A stretch of DNA of 64,000 bases, taken from positions 1-64,000 of the forward strand of contig OX439035.1 in NCBI GenBank assembly GCA_949317995.1, given 5' to 3'. The first letter of the stretch is position 1, and each line of letters starts with the position of its first letter. Positions 9,720 to 20,970 of this stretch are shown here, piece by piece. Made by a program: the position numbers and the translations under genes. The notes under the pieces are model-generated. The model worked only from the letters and a program-made list of their open reading frames with translations, ran no database searches and was not told the DNA's origin. This DNA comes from Acholoe squamosa (Eukaryota; Annelida; Polychaeta; Phyllodocida; Polynoidae).

Positions 9720-10497
9720 GATTACAGACGATGGGACTTTCTACTCACATGAAAATCTTGAATCGATCCCTCGGCAATTTTTCCCGGGAACCAAGAAAAA
9801 AGGCAGGAAAATAAATCTAGATGTGGAAGACGGTGAACAGACACGCCCACAAATCGAGAACACCGAAGGGCTTCCCTGCAAAAATGATGACGTGGGTAGG
9901 GGAATCCCAACAGCGGAACCCGAGCGTGTTCGGGCCACCGCCTGTGGTTTAGTGTTTAATGGTGAGACAGCCTCAATGTCAAATTTCTACTACTCGCCAT
10001 TTACTCTGGAAGGGAAAGATTATGTGTCTTTCAAACAGTATTTTCAATCAGAGAAATGTAAGAGCTTAGGAGCAGAGAAAGAGATGGAAGCCATCATGAG
10101 AACAAGCAAAAGGGTTAGAATGAAAGCCATAGGTGACTCAATTGACGTGCCCTCGGGGTGTGACTGGTTGAAAAAAAGTGACAATGTGCTGTTAGTGGGA
10201 ATCAGACAGAAATACCAGCACAACACGAAACCAAGGCTCGAGGTACTCAACTCATATCCCACCCACCTCATTGAAAGTACCCTAGATCCGTACTATGGGG
10301 GGGGCTTCAATAATAAACACCATATCTACGACGATAAAAACAGGTACGACGCTCATCCCAGAAAAGGCCTCAATAAAATGGGGTTCTTATTGATGCAAGT
10401 AAGAGATGAACTGGTAAATAAATATAGTGTGAGATCGAACGCACCGGTAGACCAGAACGGAAGTCAGGCGAATGGTGAAGAAGGCGGCGGAGAGTAA
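9718..10497 (+). CDS. Free-standing NADAR-domain protein
   Basis: A 259-aa ORF. Residues 1-75 are polar and low in structure; residues about 80-245 form a NADAR domain with SNFYYSPFTLEGKDY, SFKQYFQ, a CDWLKKSDNVLL stretch containing the conserved Trp, LIESTLDPYYGGGF, and GLNKMGFLLMQVRDEL. It resembles the YbiA family better at the C-terminal end (GLNKMG..LM..R) than the LINE-1 version does, but the usual S-x-E-x-x-F/Y-Q segment reads SFKQYFQ, so the conserved Glu is Lys here. The start lies at the truncated edge of LINE-2, so the true N-terminus may be lost. It precedes the SGNH ORF and the LINE-5 EN-RT ORF on the same strand and may be the first ORF of that element, or an independent gene. 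Confidence 0.75.
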   Translation: MITDDGTFYSHENLESIPRQFFPGTKKKGRKINLDVEDGEQTRPQIENTEGLPCKNDDVGRGIPTAEPERVRATACGLVFNGETASMSNFYYSPFTLEGKDYVSFKQYFQSEKCKSLGAEKEMEAIMRTSKRVRMKAIGDSIDVPSGCDWLKKSDNVLLVGIRQKYQHNTKPRLEVLNSYPTHLIESTLDPYYGGGFNNKHHIYDDKNRYDAHPRKGLNKMGFLLMQVRDELVNKYSVRSNAPVDQNGSQANGEEGGGE

Positions 10498-10564
10498 AGC
10501 TAGTAAACAAAGCTGGAAATAGCGTATGTTAGGGACAGGTAGCGTTGCCCTTGACTAAATCGTG

Positions 10565-11436
10565 ATGGAGGAAGTTAACAATAACACAAATGGAGAAATA
10601 ATGTAAGTATTGTAGGCATTTGGTTATTCAATGAGCAATAACACAAGAATACATGCACTCTGAGTGACAATAGAGGACACGGACATAGGGCAGATAAGTA
10701 TCAGGCCCGTATTTTTCTCACTCTCCCCAAATTATAATGCATCAATGTACTTTTATCTATCTTATGTAATAGGACAAGACCTGACGTGAGGATAATAGGG
10801 GACGTTTGTCTAGAAGCCCTAGGAAGCAAGCTGAACGAAGTTCTACCGGTTGAAGTAGCAATCGCCTTCTTTGATAACAATCAGCTAAGTGACTGTCAAA
10901 CATGGCTTAGCAACACTGATGATATGAATAGAATACCTAGCGACCTACTAGTGATAACATGTACTATTTGGGACTTAGTTGAAAGAAAAGTCAATGGCAG
11001 TATCATCAGTAAATGCATAGATATGGATACATCTATCGTCCAGGCTAATAAGTACATGCAGAGTCTTCAATCAATTTATGATAGTGTTGCCGAAGCCTCA
11101 CCAAACACGAAGATAATGTTTTGTTCGGTTATGCCTATCCACCTGAACACATACAATCAATCGTTCAGTCAATTTGCTAACACTGATATTTATGTCCAAG
11201 ATTCATTAGACATGACAGTCATTAAAATCAATAGCAGAATACAGTGGATGAATAAGCAAAACCACATGGCGACCCCAAGGTACGACCGTAACATTTGCCA
11301 CTACCAGACCCGCACTAAGAAGTGGAAAGTCTACCACAACATGCTCAGCGCTGACGGGGTCACTGCAGGTGAGATACTAGGTCAACAAATAGCATCCAAG
11401 ATGACAGCCGCCATCAGTCTGAACTCCAGCACATGA
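10565..11436 (+). CDS. SGNH/GDSL-hydrolase-like ORF1 with an apparent 170-bp intron
   Basis: The main open frame is 10773-11436. An in-phase 5' piece starts with ATG at 10565 and reaches a GTAAGT donor at 10603; the acceptor TAATAG ends at 10772 after a T-rich tract. Splicing joins AT to G and restores Met, then continues into the main frame. The protein (about 233 aa) has the order of an SGNH esterase: VRIIGDV (block I), LLVITCTIWDL (block III position), TKIMFCSVMP, and NMLSADGVTAG (block V). Block I Ser is Val and block V His is Thr, so the catalytic residues seem lost. Esterase-like ORF1 domains are known in CR1-type LINEs; placing it upstream of the LINE-5 ORF2 fits that. Confidence 0.6.
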
Positions 11437-11611
11437 GGAAGTCAAGGGCCTAACTTAGTTTCAGATGTAGAGGTAGAATTAGATTCACATGCAGAAATTC
11501 TGTATTAGCTATTATTGGATACTAGCTAAATTGTGGATATTCATGACATCATGTCATCGCTGATATATAATGGGCACTATGATACCTATGTGTAATGCAA
11601 TGTTTTTTTTT

Positions 11612-12020
11612 GGACTGGTTAAACAGCCGCACACACTGTTACCTAAATTATGTATCATGCATCCATGTACTGAATCTTTAGCTACCAGGACTGGTTAAAA
11701 CAGCCTTGGGATTATGACTTCTAGTGAAACTATTACCAGAATGTTGGTAAACATGTACTAAGATTAAATACCTAACTGGTCTGGTGAAACAGCCCACTAT
11801 CAATGTATAGCAACTGTAACCTTTTCTGTTATAAATGGAACCTGGTCTGGTTAATCAGCCCACATGATTATTAGCTACTTTTGTATATATTTAATACTTA
11901 TTTGTCTGTATACTTGGTGTGTGTTATGATTTAATCTGGACTGGTCAATCAGCCTAATAACCTCCTCTTCCTGACGGGATTTATTCAGTGCCTAACACAT
12001 TTTGGACTGGTTAATCAGCC
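11612..12020 (+). repeat. Six-copy 17-bp dyad motif GGACTGGTTAATCAGCC
   Basis: Variants of GG(A/T)CTGGTTAATCAGCC occur at 11612-11628, 11688-11705, 11778-11794, 11844-11860, 11938-11954 and 12004-12020, all in the same orientation, 64-95 bp apart. The core CTGGTT-A-A-CAG is an imperfect palindrome. The spacers between copies do not resemble one another, so this is not a plain tandem array. The cluster lies between the SGNH ORF and the LINE-5 EN-RT ORF, in a spacer of about 900 bp with no other coding content. Confidence 0.9.
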
Positions 12021-12332
12021 TAATTTTCATATCTAAGGTGCTAAAATACCTTATATGGCACCATGTAATTGGCTATTATTAATATGGTACTAGTGATTCA
12101 CATTGTATGACTTAGTTTAACTTTGTTGTCGTAATTTAGGATTAGGTAAGACTTTATAACACTGGGAGTTAGTATTAGCATTATAGTAATCTATACAAGA
12201 ATAGAATTTAGATACCCAGTGAATGATAGGATTAGCAATTGTTCTAGCTAGATAAGCTCTGTGTGATTATCCTATCGCTCTACCCACGCTAAATGAAACA
12301 GGAAAAATGAATATCGAGATGTATGTCAGTGG

Positions 12333-15125
12333 ATGAACCTCCAAATGGCTAGTGTCCCGCGAGGCCTAAAAATAGTATATATGAATACTAGGAGCATGAA
12401 GGACAAATTGACTGATATGAGACAGTGCTTTCAAAATGATGTAGACTTTTTCTGTATTAGTGAGTCCTGGCTGAACAACACTATAGATGATGATAATGTT
12501 AAATGGATAGGCAATAGACTATTTAGGATTGATAGACTGAGAGTACACAAAAATTGAAGAAGATATTGAGATACTTACATTATGTATTGAGAAGCCCATG
12601 CGGCGTCCTAAGTTACTGTGTAACATATACAGGCCACCTAATACTAATCATGTCAATTTCTTTAAAGTACTAGAACGGCTACTTGATGAAGTAGATCTCT
12701 CTAGGGTGGATGTGTGGATTGGTGGGGATTTTAATATCAACTATGCCACGCCAAATGAAACCAAGTGTCAAGCACTCATTGATTTCACTAGGGACTATGG
12801 ATTAAAAATGCTAATAGATAGTATCACCCGGCCGAGCGAAAAAGATAACCGAGGTATGGTAATTGATAACATACTGACTAATGCTGAACATGTTGTATTT
12901 CACCAGCCACTACCGGTATTCATTAGTGACCACTACCCTGTACTAGCTGTGCAAAAGAAGTCACAAGAGACATATGTAGATAGCACATTTACAGGTAGAA
13001 GTTATAGATTTTATTGTAGAGAGGATCTAGAGGAAGCTCTCTTGTACCATGATTGGTCTGATTTCTACAAGGAAATGGATCCATCCAAATTATGGGATGA
13101 ACTCATTGGTATCACACAATCATACTTGGATGAAACCTGTCCAATAAAAACTTTAGAAGTAAAGTCACATGAGGTGGAGTGGATAACTCCTGAAATTATA
13201 GAAGCAATAAATGACAGGAGAGTGGCCACTATTGAATTCCTAAGAAAAGGAGGTCCCATACTATTTAATAGGGCCAAGAATTTTAGATCAAGGGTAAGAA
13301 TTATGATTGATGAGTCTAAACAGTATCAAATTGACCAAGCCTTTCAAAATCACAAAGATGGACATAGAGAGTTTTTGAGAAAAATTTCCGAGTTAATTTC
13401 ACCCAAAGATATGGGATCTAGGGCTGAATTTATACATCACACGACCGGTGCTCAAGTAGATGCTGACGAGGTTTCAAATTACTTCAATGAATTCTTTGCC
13501 AATATAGGTTTAGTAATGGCACAAAACATGAATTTTGATGAGAATAGCACCCTCTTCAAAGAGTATGAGGTTACACATCATTGTGAAACTTTAGTTTTTG
13601 ATTTTAAGATTATTGAAAAGCTGATAGACAATATCAATATATATATAAGTCTAGCGGCATAAATGGTATAAATGCCAAAGTTTTGAGGGACACCTTGAGT
13701 GCCACAATACCACAACTACTACACATCTTTAAGAGTTCATGTACTTATGGCCTATTTCCGGACCAATGGGCAACCGGTACTGTTATTCCAATTCCCAAAA
13801 ATGGCGATCTCACTTCTATAAGTAATTGAAGACCAATAAATTTGTTACCCATACCAGGTCGAATAATGGAAAAATGTATACACTCCCACATAATGGATCA
13901 CCTTGAGAGGAATAGATTGTTAAGTGACTGTCAATACGGCTTTCGTCCGGGTCTTGGGACCAATGATGCCTTGTTTGATTTTACTAGCTACATCTATAAA
14001 GAATTAGATCACAATAATATGTAAGTGCCTGTTTTGTAGATGGCTCTAAGGCCTTTGATTCCGTGCATCATTCTGTACTTATTAAAAAATGTGAAAAGAT
14101 GAATTTAGACAGAAATTGTATAAGCTGGTTAAAGTCATACCTAGGTAACAGAAAACAAGCAACTTTACTTAATGGTAAGCGCTCAGAAGAGAATGTAGTG
14201 AAGTATGGCGTACCACAGGGGAGTTCGTTGGGCCCCCTCCTTTTTCTAATATTTATTAACGACTTCCCTGATGTAATTGCCCATTCTAAAGTTTATATGG
14301 ACGCGGACGACATTGTGTTACTAGCAAGTCATGAAAATATGAACCAATCTGCTGTACTTCTTCAGAATGATGTTAACAGTACCTACAATTGGTGTAATAA
14401 CAACTGCATCACTATAAATAAGAAAAAAAAAAAACAGGTTTTAAGAATATCTAGATGTAAATTACCAGTAGATACCCCCCCCCTTGTCAATAACCATAGA
14501 TGGATTTGCTTTAGAAATGGTAGACAGCTATAAATATCTAGGTGCTCTTATTGACAGTAATGTAAACTTTAAAGCTAATACAAATAAGTTAATTCAAACT
14601 TTGAATCACAAACTTTATTTGTTATCACGTATACACAAATACTTGAACCAAGAAAAGTCTTTACTTTTTTACAAAACCATGATTGTACCTTACATTGACT
14701 ATGCAAGTTTTTTACATGAATGTACCACCCAAAATTTATGTGAAAAAGTGCAACGTATGAAAAATAGAGGGTTACGAGTATGTCGTTATGGCAATCAGTA
14801 TGAGAGATGCTCAGCTACTGAGTTACATGAGATGTTCCATATTGATACCTTAGACCAGCGCAGATTAAAACAACTCCTGACTCATATGTATAAAACATCA
14901 AAGTACACAGGTATGATTAAACCACCTGAGAATACGAGGACGCGTTCTGACAACAAAGTGAAATTTAAAAGTGAAGTTCTTAAATTTGAATCAACCAGGA
15001 AAAGTCCATTGGTCCAGGGAATTTGGGAATGGGATGGTTTGAAGGCTGAACAACAGAAATCTGAAAAGAAAAGTCAGTTCAAGAGTTCACTAAAGAATAT
15101 ACAACATAGAAAACATTTACGGTAG
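12333..15125 (+). pseudogene. LINE-5 ORF2: endonuclease-reverse transcriptase, broken
   Basis: The EN starts at 12333 (YMNTRSMKDKL, FFCISESWLNN) and resumes in another frame at about 12598 (CNIYRPPNTN, WIGGDFNINYA, ISDHYPVLAV); the intervening G-rich strand of EN is deleted. The RT follows across frames: an upstream piece to 13662, IPIPKNGDL near 13790, a TGA in place of the Trp codon of the N-W-R-P motif near 13828, LPIPGRIMEKCI and GFRPGLGTNDALF (13842-14024), GVPQGSSLGPLLF (14063-14533) and YKYLGALID (14484-15125). The YADD box reads MDADD. A C-run near 14476-14485 coincides with one frameshift. At least four lesions make it a pseudogene. Confidence 0.9.
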
Positions 15126-15810
15126 ATGATGCTGCTCACCGAGTAGGACTGGTTACACAGCCTTAGACTGGACTATACTGGATTATACAGCCAGCCTCGC
15201 ACAGTACTGGTTAACCAGACTGGGTGTAATTTGATTACACAGCACCTATTCCTACCCTTCCGTATAGAGTACTATACTACACCACATGACTTAGCCTATC
15301 TCAGCTGGGTTAATTTAGTCGCATGCTTTCTTTGGAGTTAATGTAAAATACAACCCATTGACATATCACTGGCTACATAATATTAATATGTCAGACCTCT
15401 CACTTAGAATGCCAGGGTATTGAACTTTTGTTTATAAGGGCTTTGTAATCTGAGTTAGTGTATAGTGGCATCCACGGACACTGTGAATACCCAGTGTTTA
15501 GATAAGTTTCTGTGGGTTAAAATATTACGAATTGTACTTTACATTGTATTTACCCCATGTTACCATGACGGTGGTTAGTATATGCTAGACCTTTTCTATA
15601 TATTATATATGTATAGTGGGTGCTACGCAATATTAGTAAATGTACAAATATGCTACATGTATGATAGAGGTGAGCACTCTAATAGTCTAATAGAGTTTTG
15701 AGAAGTGTACTTATTATATAATGTAAGGGTTGGTCGGCCCAATATTAACCAACTGAAGACCATGAACTTGAAGTTGTTAATAAAATCTTTGAAAATTGAA
15801 TTGAATTGAG
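15126..15810 (+). other. LINE-5 3' UTR
   Basis: Non-coding. The dyad motif seen upstream of ORF2 recurs at 15146-15162, in a weaker form at about 15177-15192, and as a perfect 12-bp palindrome CTGGTTAACCAG at 15207-15218. AATAAA lies at 15779-15784, followed by a short TTGAA-type tail, a common LINE 3' end. Confidence 0.65.
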
Positions 15811-16487
15811 CAATAGATTCATGGCTTTGTCTCAGGGCAGACACAGAAGGTGTGCACAATACCAAGGAGAGGGGTGTCACATCCTGGACTGCACAATATT
15901 TTATAAATAGAATGTATGGATAGTACCCCCCCCCCCGCTTGGGCTGCGCTTGTATGGTAAATTTTACTATGATAAAGAAATGGTATGAAGGATTCTTTTT
16001 ATTTACTGGTATTTTAATATCAGGTCCTGTGGTTTCGCTCTCAATATTAGATGACCTACACAGACAATAGTGGGGCGGTCAAAGTTACCCCAGCATCGTG
16101 GTTACTTTGGTCACTTGACCTACTTTTCTCTTGTTAGCCCAGTGAAAAATCACTAATAATTGAAAGTAACCACCAAAATTTAACTTTGGCATGTTAATTA
16201 TGACCTATGCTGTGCACAGTTGAAGTTGAAACATAACATTTTAAATGGGGAGGTACTCACACTGACATCAGAAGTGGCATGGGTTAATTCACCAACAAAC
16301 GGTGAATTAGCATTAGCATATACACCAGTGAATATCACTATATTGCTGTATTTGTATTAGCCACACTTTTTAAAACAAGTAGAATTATGTCAGGGATGAT
16401 TTTGCTGAACTATATTTGCAGTGCTGTATATGTGTTTCACTCTGTATACATTACAAACACTCTCCTATGAGGTGGTCAAAGTAGTAC
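15811..16487. other. No gene recognised
   Basis: Contains a C-run (about 15928-15939) and variants of GGTCAAAGTAACC in both orientations (about 16077-16120, and again at 16473 and 16491 beside the LTR-like unit). No coding content seen. Confidence 0.4.
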
Positions 16488-16972
16488 AGGGTGACCAAAG
16501 TAACCCCATATTACGGTGGCGTGGTGGTCCCGAGTCATCCTCGAGGTACCTTCGTGGTCCACGTGGGCGACGTTGAGAGCACCTCTCTTACCCGACGCCT
16601 GGGGGCGCTGGAGTCCAGCGCCACGTCACCGCCTGGTCACGTGGCCCTCGACTCTGGTGTATATAAGGCCGTTGTACGGCCTTCCTCAGGGTCAGTCCAG
16701 TCGCGACGGACCATCGTGAGCGATGGTTGGCGGCTGCCAGACTACCATATTGTAATACTTCTCTGTGCTGTTGCACAGAGAAGGTAAATGTGGGTTAATA
16801 ACTGCAGACACTAGAAGGCTGTGCTAGTCGTCTAGTGTCGAGCGTGCTTTAGAGTTATCGAGAACGGCTGATGCCTATGCGTTATAGACAATAAAGTTCT
16901 AACTGGAACCTGAATAGTTGTTCTTCGTTGTTTATCGAAGGATTCGATTAACCTCGAGGGGTAGAACACTAC
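16488..16972 (+). mobile_element. Possible solo LTR
   Basis: A GC-rich island of about 485 bp with promoter-like order: TGTATATAAGG TATA box near 16658-16668, a CCTTCCTCAGG stretch with a GGCCGT/ACGGCC palindrome after it, and a polyadenylation signal AATAAAG near 16890. AGTAC flanks it on both sides (16483-16487 and 16973-16977), a possible 5-bp target duplication. The end CTACA is LTR-like but the start lacks the usual TG. It does not match the gypsy-2 LTR. A promoter of a host non-coding transcript is the alternative. Confidence 0.4.
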
Positions 16973-17830
16973 AGTACTAAAAGTTCATTTTTGTAGCTGT
17001 TCAACAAGACAAATGTATGTAAAACTAATAGTAGGAAATGTAACTTTAAGTACCGCTAATTTTTTTTTGTACAGTTTTAAGTTCATCTATATTTGCTTTT
17101 ATTTCAGGAATGTCGATGGGCGAAAATGGTAGCACACTATCGGGCACGCGTTGATTTTCATAGCCTGAGTATATTTTAATGTACCCGTAAAATTTGTTTA
17201 ACACACCAACAAATTATTCACTTAATAAATAGCGTTCATTTTTCAAGATTTTAGATCTATGAATTTTAAGTTATGATTAAGCTCGATTTTGTTAATCCTT
17301 ACCTAAGTTAGTGTGATTTCCTACCTTGATGGGTAACTTTACAGTGTTCAATCTTCAGTGTTCACTGTACACAGTAAGGTAAATCAACTTTTATCCACCT
17401 TCTTAATTACTGGTGTTGCAAGGATCGCTGGCCCGTTGATTCCTACATCAATCGGATGTTTGTTAGTATTGTCACAGTGATTCGTTGTAGATGTTTGTAC
17501 CACCCTACTCTCACCTGGGGCTTCTTGTAAAGACTACACTGGTACAGTGCTATTCAAGTATGGTGGTCCATTCTTCAGTTTTACAAGGATCCCTGTTAGA
17601 TTCAACAGTTATCTTTTACAGTGTAGTTTTATAGCACTTTATCCCACGATTCTGGCCCCTACAGTGCATTTTTGGTCATAACCCCGTTCCGTTATCGGGG
17701 TATAACCGCACTCTCAGAGTCCATTTTTTTTTCTAAGACGATCTTGGTTAGAACCTGAGCAAGTTAATGAATTGGAGAAGGATATGAAGCCACCCTCGCC
17801 ATAGTTTTCCAGTTAAAACCGTTAAGGTTC
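16973..17830. other. No gene recognised
   Basis: AT-rich intergenic sequence. A small hairpin with AACCCCG and CGGGGTT-like arms lies at about 17680-17705. Nothing coding is seen. Confidence 0.4.
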
Positions 17831-17897
17831 AACGGGGAATCGATCCCCGGCCGCTGGGGCAGGAGGCGAGCTCGCTGTCCACTATACCAAGCCGACC
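17831..17897 (-). repeat. tRNA-derived SINE head
   Basis: On the minus strand the segment has an A box (TGGTATAGTGG, 17889-17879) and a B box (GGATCGATTCC, 17846-17836) at tRNA spacing, followed by CCCCG. The acceptor stem does not close, so it is a tRNA-derived SINE head or tRNA pseudogene rather than a working tRNA. Confidence 0.65.
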
Positions 17898-18054
17898 GGT
17901 GGTAGAACCAAATACACATGGAAGATATGAAAAATTTTTCCCACATACCTGATGTTTGCAGACCTCGTTAGCATAGATTTCAATGGGGCCTGGTGGAGTT
18001 ATTAACAGAGAACCATCCTTAGATATCCTAGATGAACATGCCATGCCAAATTCC

Positions 18055-18277
18055 TCCATTTTCTTCGAAATAAATAAGAATCCATTGATTTTCCACATCG
18101 ATACGAGTCGGGACCCGCCCCGTCCGGCCATTCCTTGCTCGACGCGTGGCTGACCTAGTTTTTACATCCGGGCACCTACCCGCTCTGTCAACAAGAAGCA
18201 ATGGCCGTGTACCGGGCCGTGTGCGTTGGATCGGTATGGAAAATCAATGGATTCTTATTTATTTCGAAGAAAATGGA
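18055..18277. repeat. Inverted repeat with 48-bp arms
   Basis: Positions 18055-18102 and 18230-18277 are reverse complements with about two mismatches. The left arm begins TCCATTTTCTTCGAAATAAA. The 127-bp loop is GC-rich. This may be a fold-back element or a tail-to-tail pair of the same short repeat. Confidence 0.85.
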
Positions 18278-18533
18278 GACAAAATGAAGGCGAACACCAA
18301 CTAGAGATCGTATATTTGGCGGTGTTAGAAGTACAGGACTTGACATTATTGGATTATACCCGAAAAATGAGTGTAAAGGTGGAGGTATGTCGGGCAAAAC
18401 GACAACATGGCCACGACGGCTTGGCAAACCGAGCGGATCACATGCACTTACAAAATGTCTTCTCATGGATTAATTCTGGGGTTATAAGGTAAGAAATTAA
18501 TACAAAATGGAGGAATAAGTGTGATAAACGCAT

Positions 18534-18650
18534 TAATGCATTGATATTCTAGGACTCGGTGAGGTTAGCTGGAAATAATCGCCCTCCCGCTGCGCGGTCG
18601 GGCGATTATTTCCAGCAAACCTCACCTTGTCCTACAATATCAATACATTA
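18534..18650. repeat. Near-perfect 117-bp palindrome (MITE-like)
   Basis: Arms of about 57 bp (starting TAATGCATTGATATT on the left and ending AATATCAATACATTA on the right) fold back on a GC-rich centre near 18592. It has no coding capacity. A stem of this length suggests a short fold-back transposon copy. Confidence 0.85.
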
Positions 18651-20710
18651 ATAGCTTATTAGTAACAGATCCATGACCTTTTAATGGCAAGTTGCACTCC
18701 AAGAACCCCATAGGTTAATGTGGCAAGAACAGGTGACTTCTCAGAGAAATTATTGATAAAGTTTTAGGACTTTGCATAGGTTAAACATGCATATACATGT
18801 AACCATTGGGCATGTAATAATACTAATCAATACACATCATTTGGCAGATAATCATCATGTGAATCTCCCGATATACATTGTTTTCATATGTGGACATTAC
18901 AAGCAGAGTTACGTCACCCCATCATGCCCCATGGGCTTTAATAGAATCAAGAGACCATGTGTGTAACCCATAACTCAGGCGCGGTATAAACAAAATGGGA
19001 TGTTTGGAGGTACAGACGGAACTCACGGCATCATGGTGCTGGGACTTTATCGACATCACAGCGGCTGAAAGCAATTAACCGCAATCTTTGGTTCTGGTAC
19101 CTGGTGTCACAAGCTAATAGGAAACCTTAGATGACCTCTGTAATGGGAAAACAAGACAGGGAGGGGGGAGACTGATAAATAAAAGAAAGCTGATGTCAGG
19201 GGCGGGAACATTTTTATTACTATAAACATCCTGAAGGATGTTAGTCGGCGCATCTTCCAAAGGACATGGGTCTCTGGGGTAGTGACGCTAGGAGTAATTG
19301 GGGAAACCCGGCGAAACTATATATATAGACTGTCCCCGCGTTAATTGGCACCAGCTGTTGTCCACCTCCTCCAGTGGCCGCTGGGTGAGCTGCCTGGGAC
19401 AGCACCAGGTACAAACATCACCAGTAGTCATGTACCCAGCCAATAGATTTAACCATGAGGTGCTCATTGAGGTGGTCACTTCCATGCATTTGTTCACTCT
19501 AACATTGACATTCCATAACAAGTTTTGATATCCATCTATCTATGGACACTATGACATGTTTGTCAAGTTATCCCATTAAACTAGTGTGGAAAAAGTCAAG
19601 GAAACACAACATTTAGAACCAATTACCGGTACTTCAGGGTATATCATCAGTGGGAGGTATGTACCTGACTTTAAGGGCATAGGTCCATTCTTTTCCCATG
19701 GGCCTGGATCATCTGCTTTTATAAAGGGTGGGGGGGAGCAGGAAGAAGTGTTCTTTTAGGCCTACTTTTAATTAAACCACCAGATTTTCAGGTTTTAAAA
19801 TCAGACGTCTAATGCAGATATTATAGGGAAAGATCACCTCCCTCCGCTGCATACTTGACGTTTATTTTGCCATTGAAATAAAAACAAAAAAATAAACTGC
19901 CAGCCTGTCTAATATTTCTATTTTTTTAATAATTCGTACAGGAAAGTGAGGGGGGTGAAAAAAACAACAACTTTAGAGTTCGGATCTTGTTTAGGTATAG
20001 CTACTGGGCAGGTGGCATTGAACTCGTGCATTATGCACATACTACGTACTACGTCAGTTAGAGTGGGATGCATGCTTCAACCCATAGCGATAATCTTAAC
20101 TACCGACTCAACCACCTCCCGGATCTCAGACTTGTGGACACCTCCTGGTTGATACACCCGTGTGGGCTCCATACCCTAAGGAGTGTATGGTGTTGCTGGC
20201 AAGTCACAAACCCACAAGGATATACACATCGCCGGGGCATCCCTAATACCTCATAGGATTGTACCCATGTAGTGACCACTTCGTAATTCTATAGGGGTGT
20301 AACATCTACAGTTCCTATACTGTCACACATGCACCCACTCGACCTACAGCAGTGTATTCTTCTACTGACCAGTTATTACAGACACTCATTGGATCTTGTT
20401 CCTTCAGACTGTTCAGCCACACCACACCAGTCTTCTTATTATTTCCAACTTTTATTCATACCGCCGACTCCACGGCTCCAGCCTTCTAGTCACTCTCCCA
20501 AGTATAGCCTACAATACTAGTTTATTATTTTCACGCTAGCTATTGAAACTCATTTGTGAGCCATTTTTATATCAAGTATATTTCGTTTTCTCAGAATTCC
20601 CTCTAACTCAATATCAAGAGCCCATAACTCATGTACTTTATATGTACTTTACACCCAAACAGGAGTGAGAACAACTAGTGGTAGACACTATGCGTTATTG
20701 AACAAGTAAT
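18651..20710. other. No gene supported
   Basis: Only short ORFs occur here. One on plus at 19298-19528 (76 codons, with VNWHQLLSTSSSGRWVSC) and its minus-strand mirror have no recognisable motif. I cannot support a gene. Confidence 0.4.
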
Positions 20711-20781
20711 CAATGGATAACTCATGACGCGTGTGTGTTATTAGCCTTTGCTAACACACACAAGTCATGAGTTATCTATTG
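20711..20781. repeat. 71-bp fold-back hairpin
   Basis: The 18-bp outer arms CAATGGATAACTCATGAC (20711-20728) and its near reverse complement (20764-20781) are followed inward by GTGTGTGTTA and TAACACACAC arms. Almost the whole segment pairs with itself around an apex near 20746. Confidence 0.85.
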
Positions 20782-20970
20782 ACTACAATGTCAGAAAAAG
20801 TGCACATATCTGGTGCACACAGTATAGAAAGATAAAAGTCAAGATAACATTACAAAAGTGTATTATATTGATAATACAACATCTTGGCCATATGAAAACC
20901 CCTGGTGGACTGGCTTCCTCCAAGAACTGCAGTTTTTATTCATGGCCAACTGGATATCAGCGAATTTTGT

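Larger units (their letters stand above)
9720..15810 (+). mobile_element. LINE-5: decayed CR1/Jockey-type LINE (5' limit uncertain)
   Basis: The certain part is the broken EN-RT ORF (12333-15125) and a 3' UTR ending in AATAAA (15779-15784) and a short (TTGAA)n-like tail near 15796-15810. The same strand upstream carries SGNH and NADAR ORFs, which could be its ORF1 and an extra ORF. The long motif-bearing spacer before ORF2 is unusual. The RT is most like LINE-4 in this window (GFRPGLGTNDALF versus GYRSGLGTADAVF), not like LINE-1 or LINE-3. Confidence 0.6.

Noticed and set aside
17831-17897. Functional tRNA gene (also at 23532-23600 and 23763-23831)
   Set aside because: A and B boxes are present, but the acceptor stems do not pair, so these are SINE heads or pseudogenes.
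19298-19528. A 76-codon ORF as a host exon
   Set aside because: Open frames exist on both strands here and there is no clear splice context or recognisable domain.
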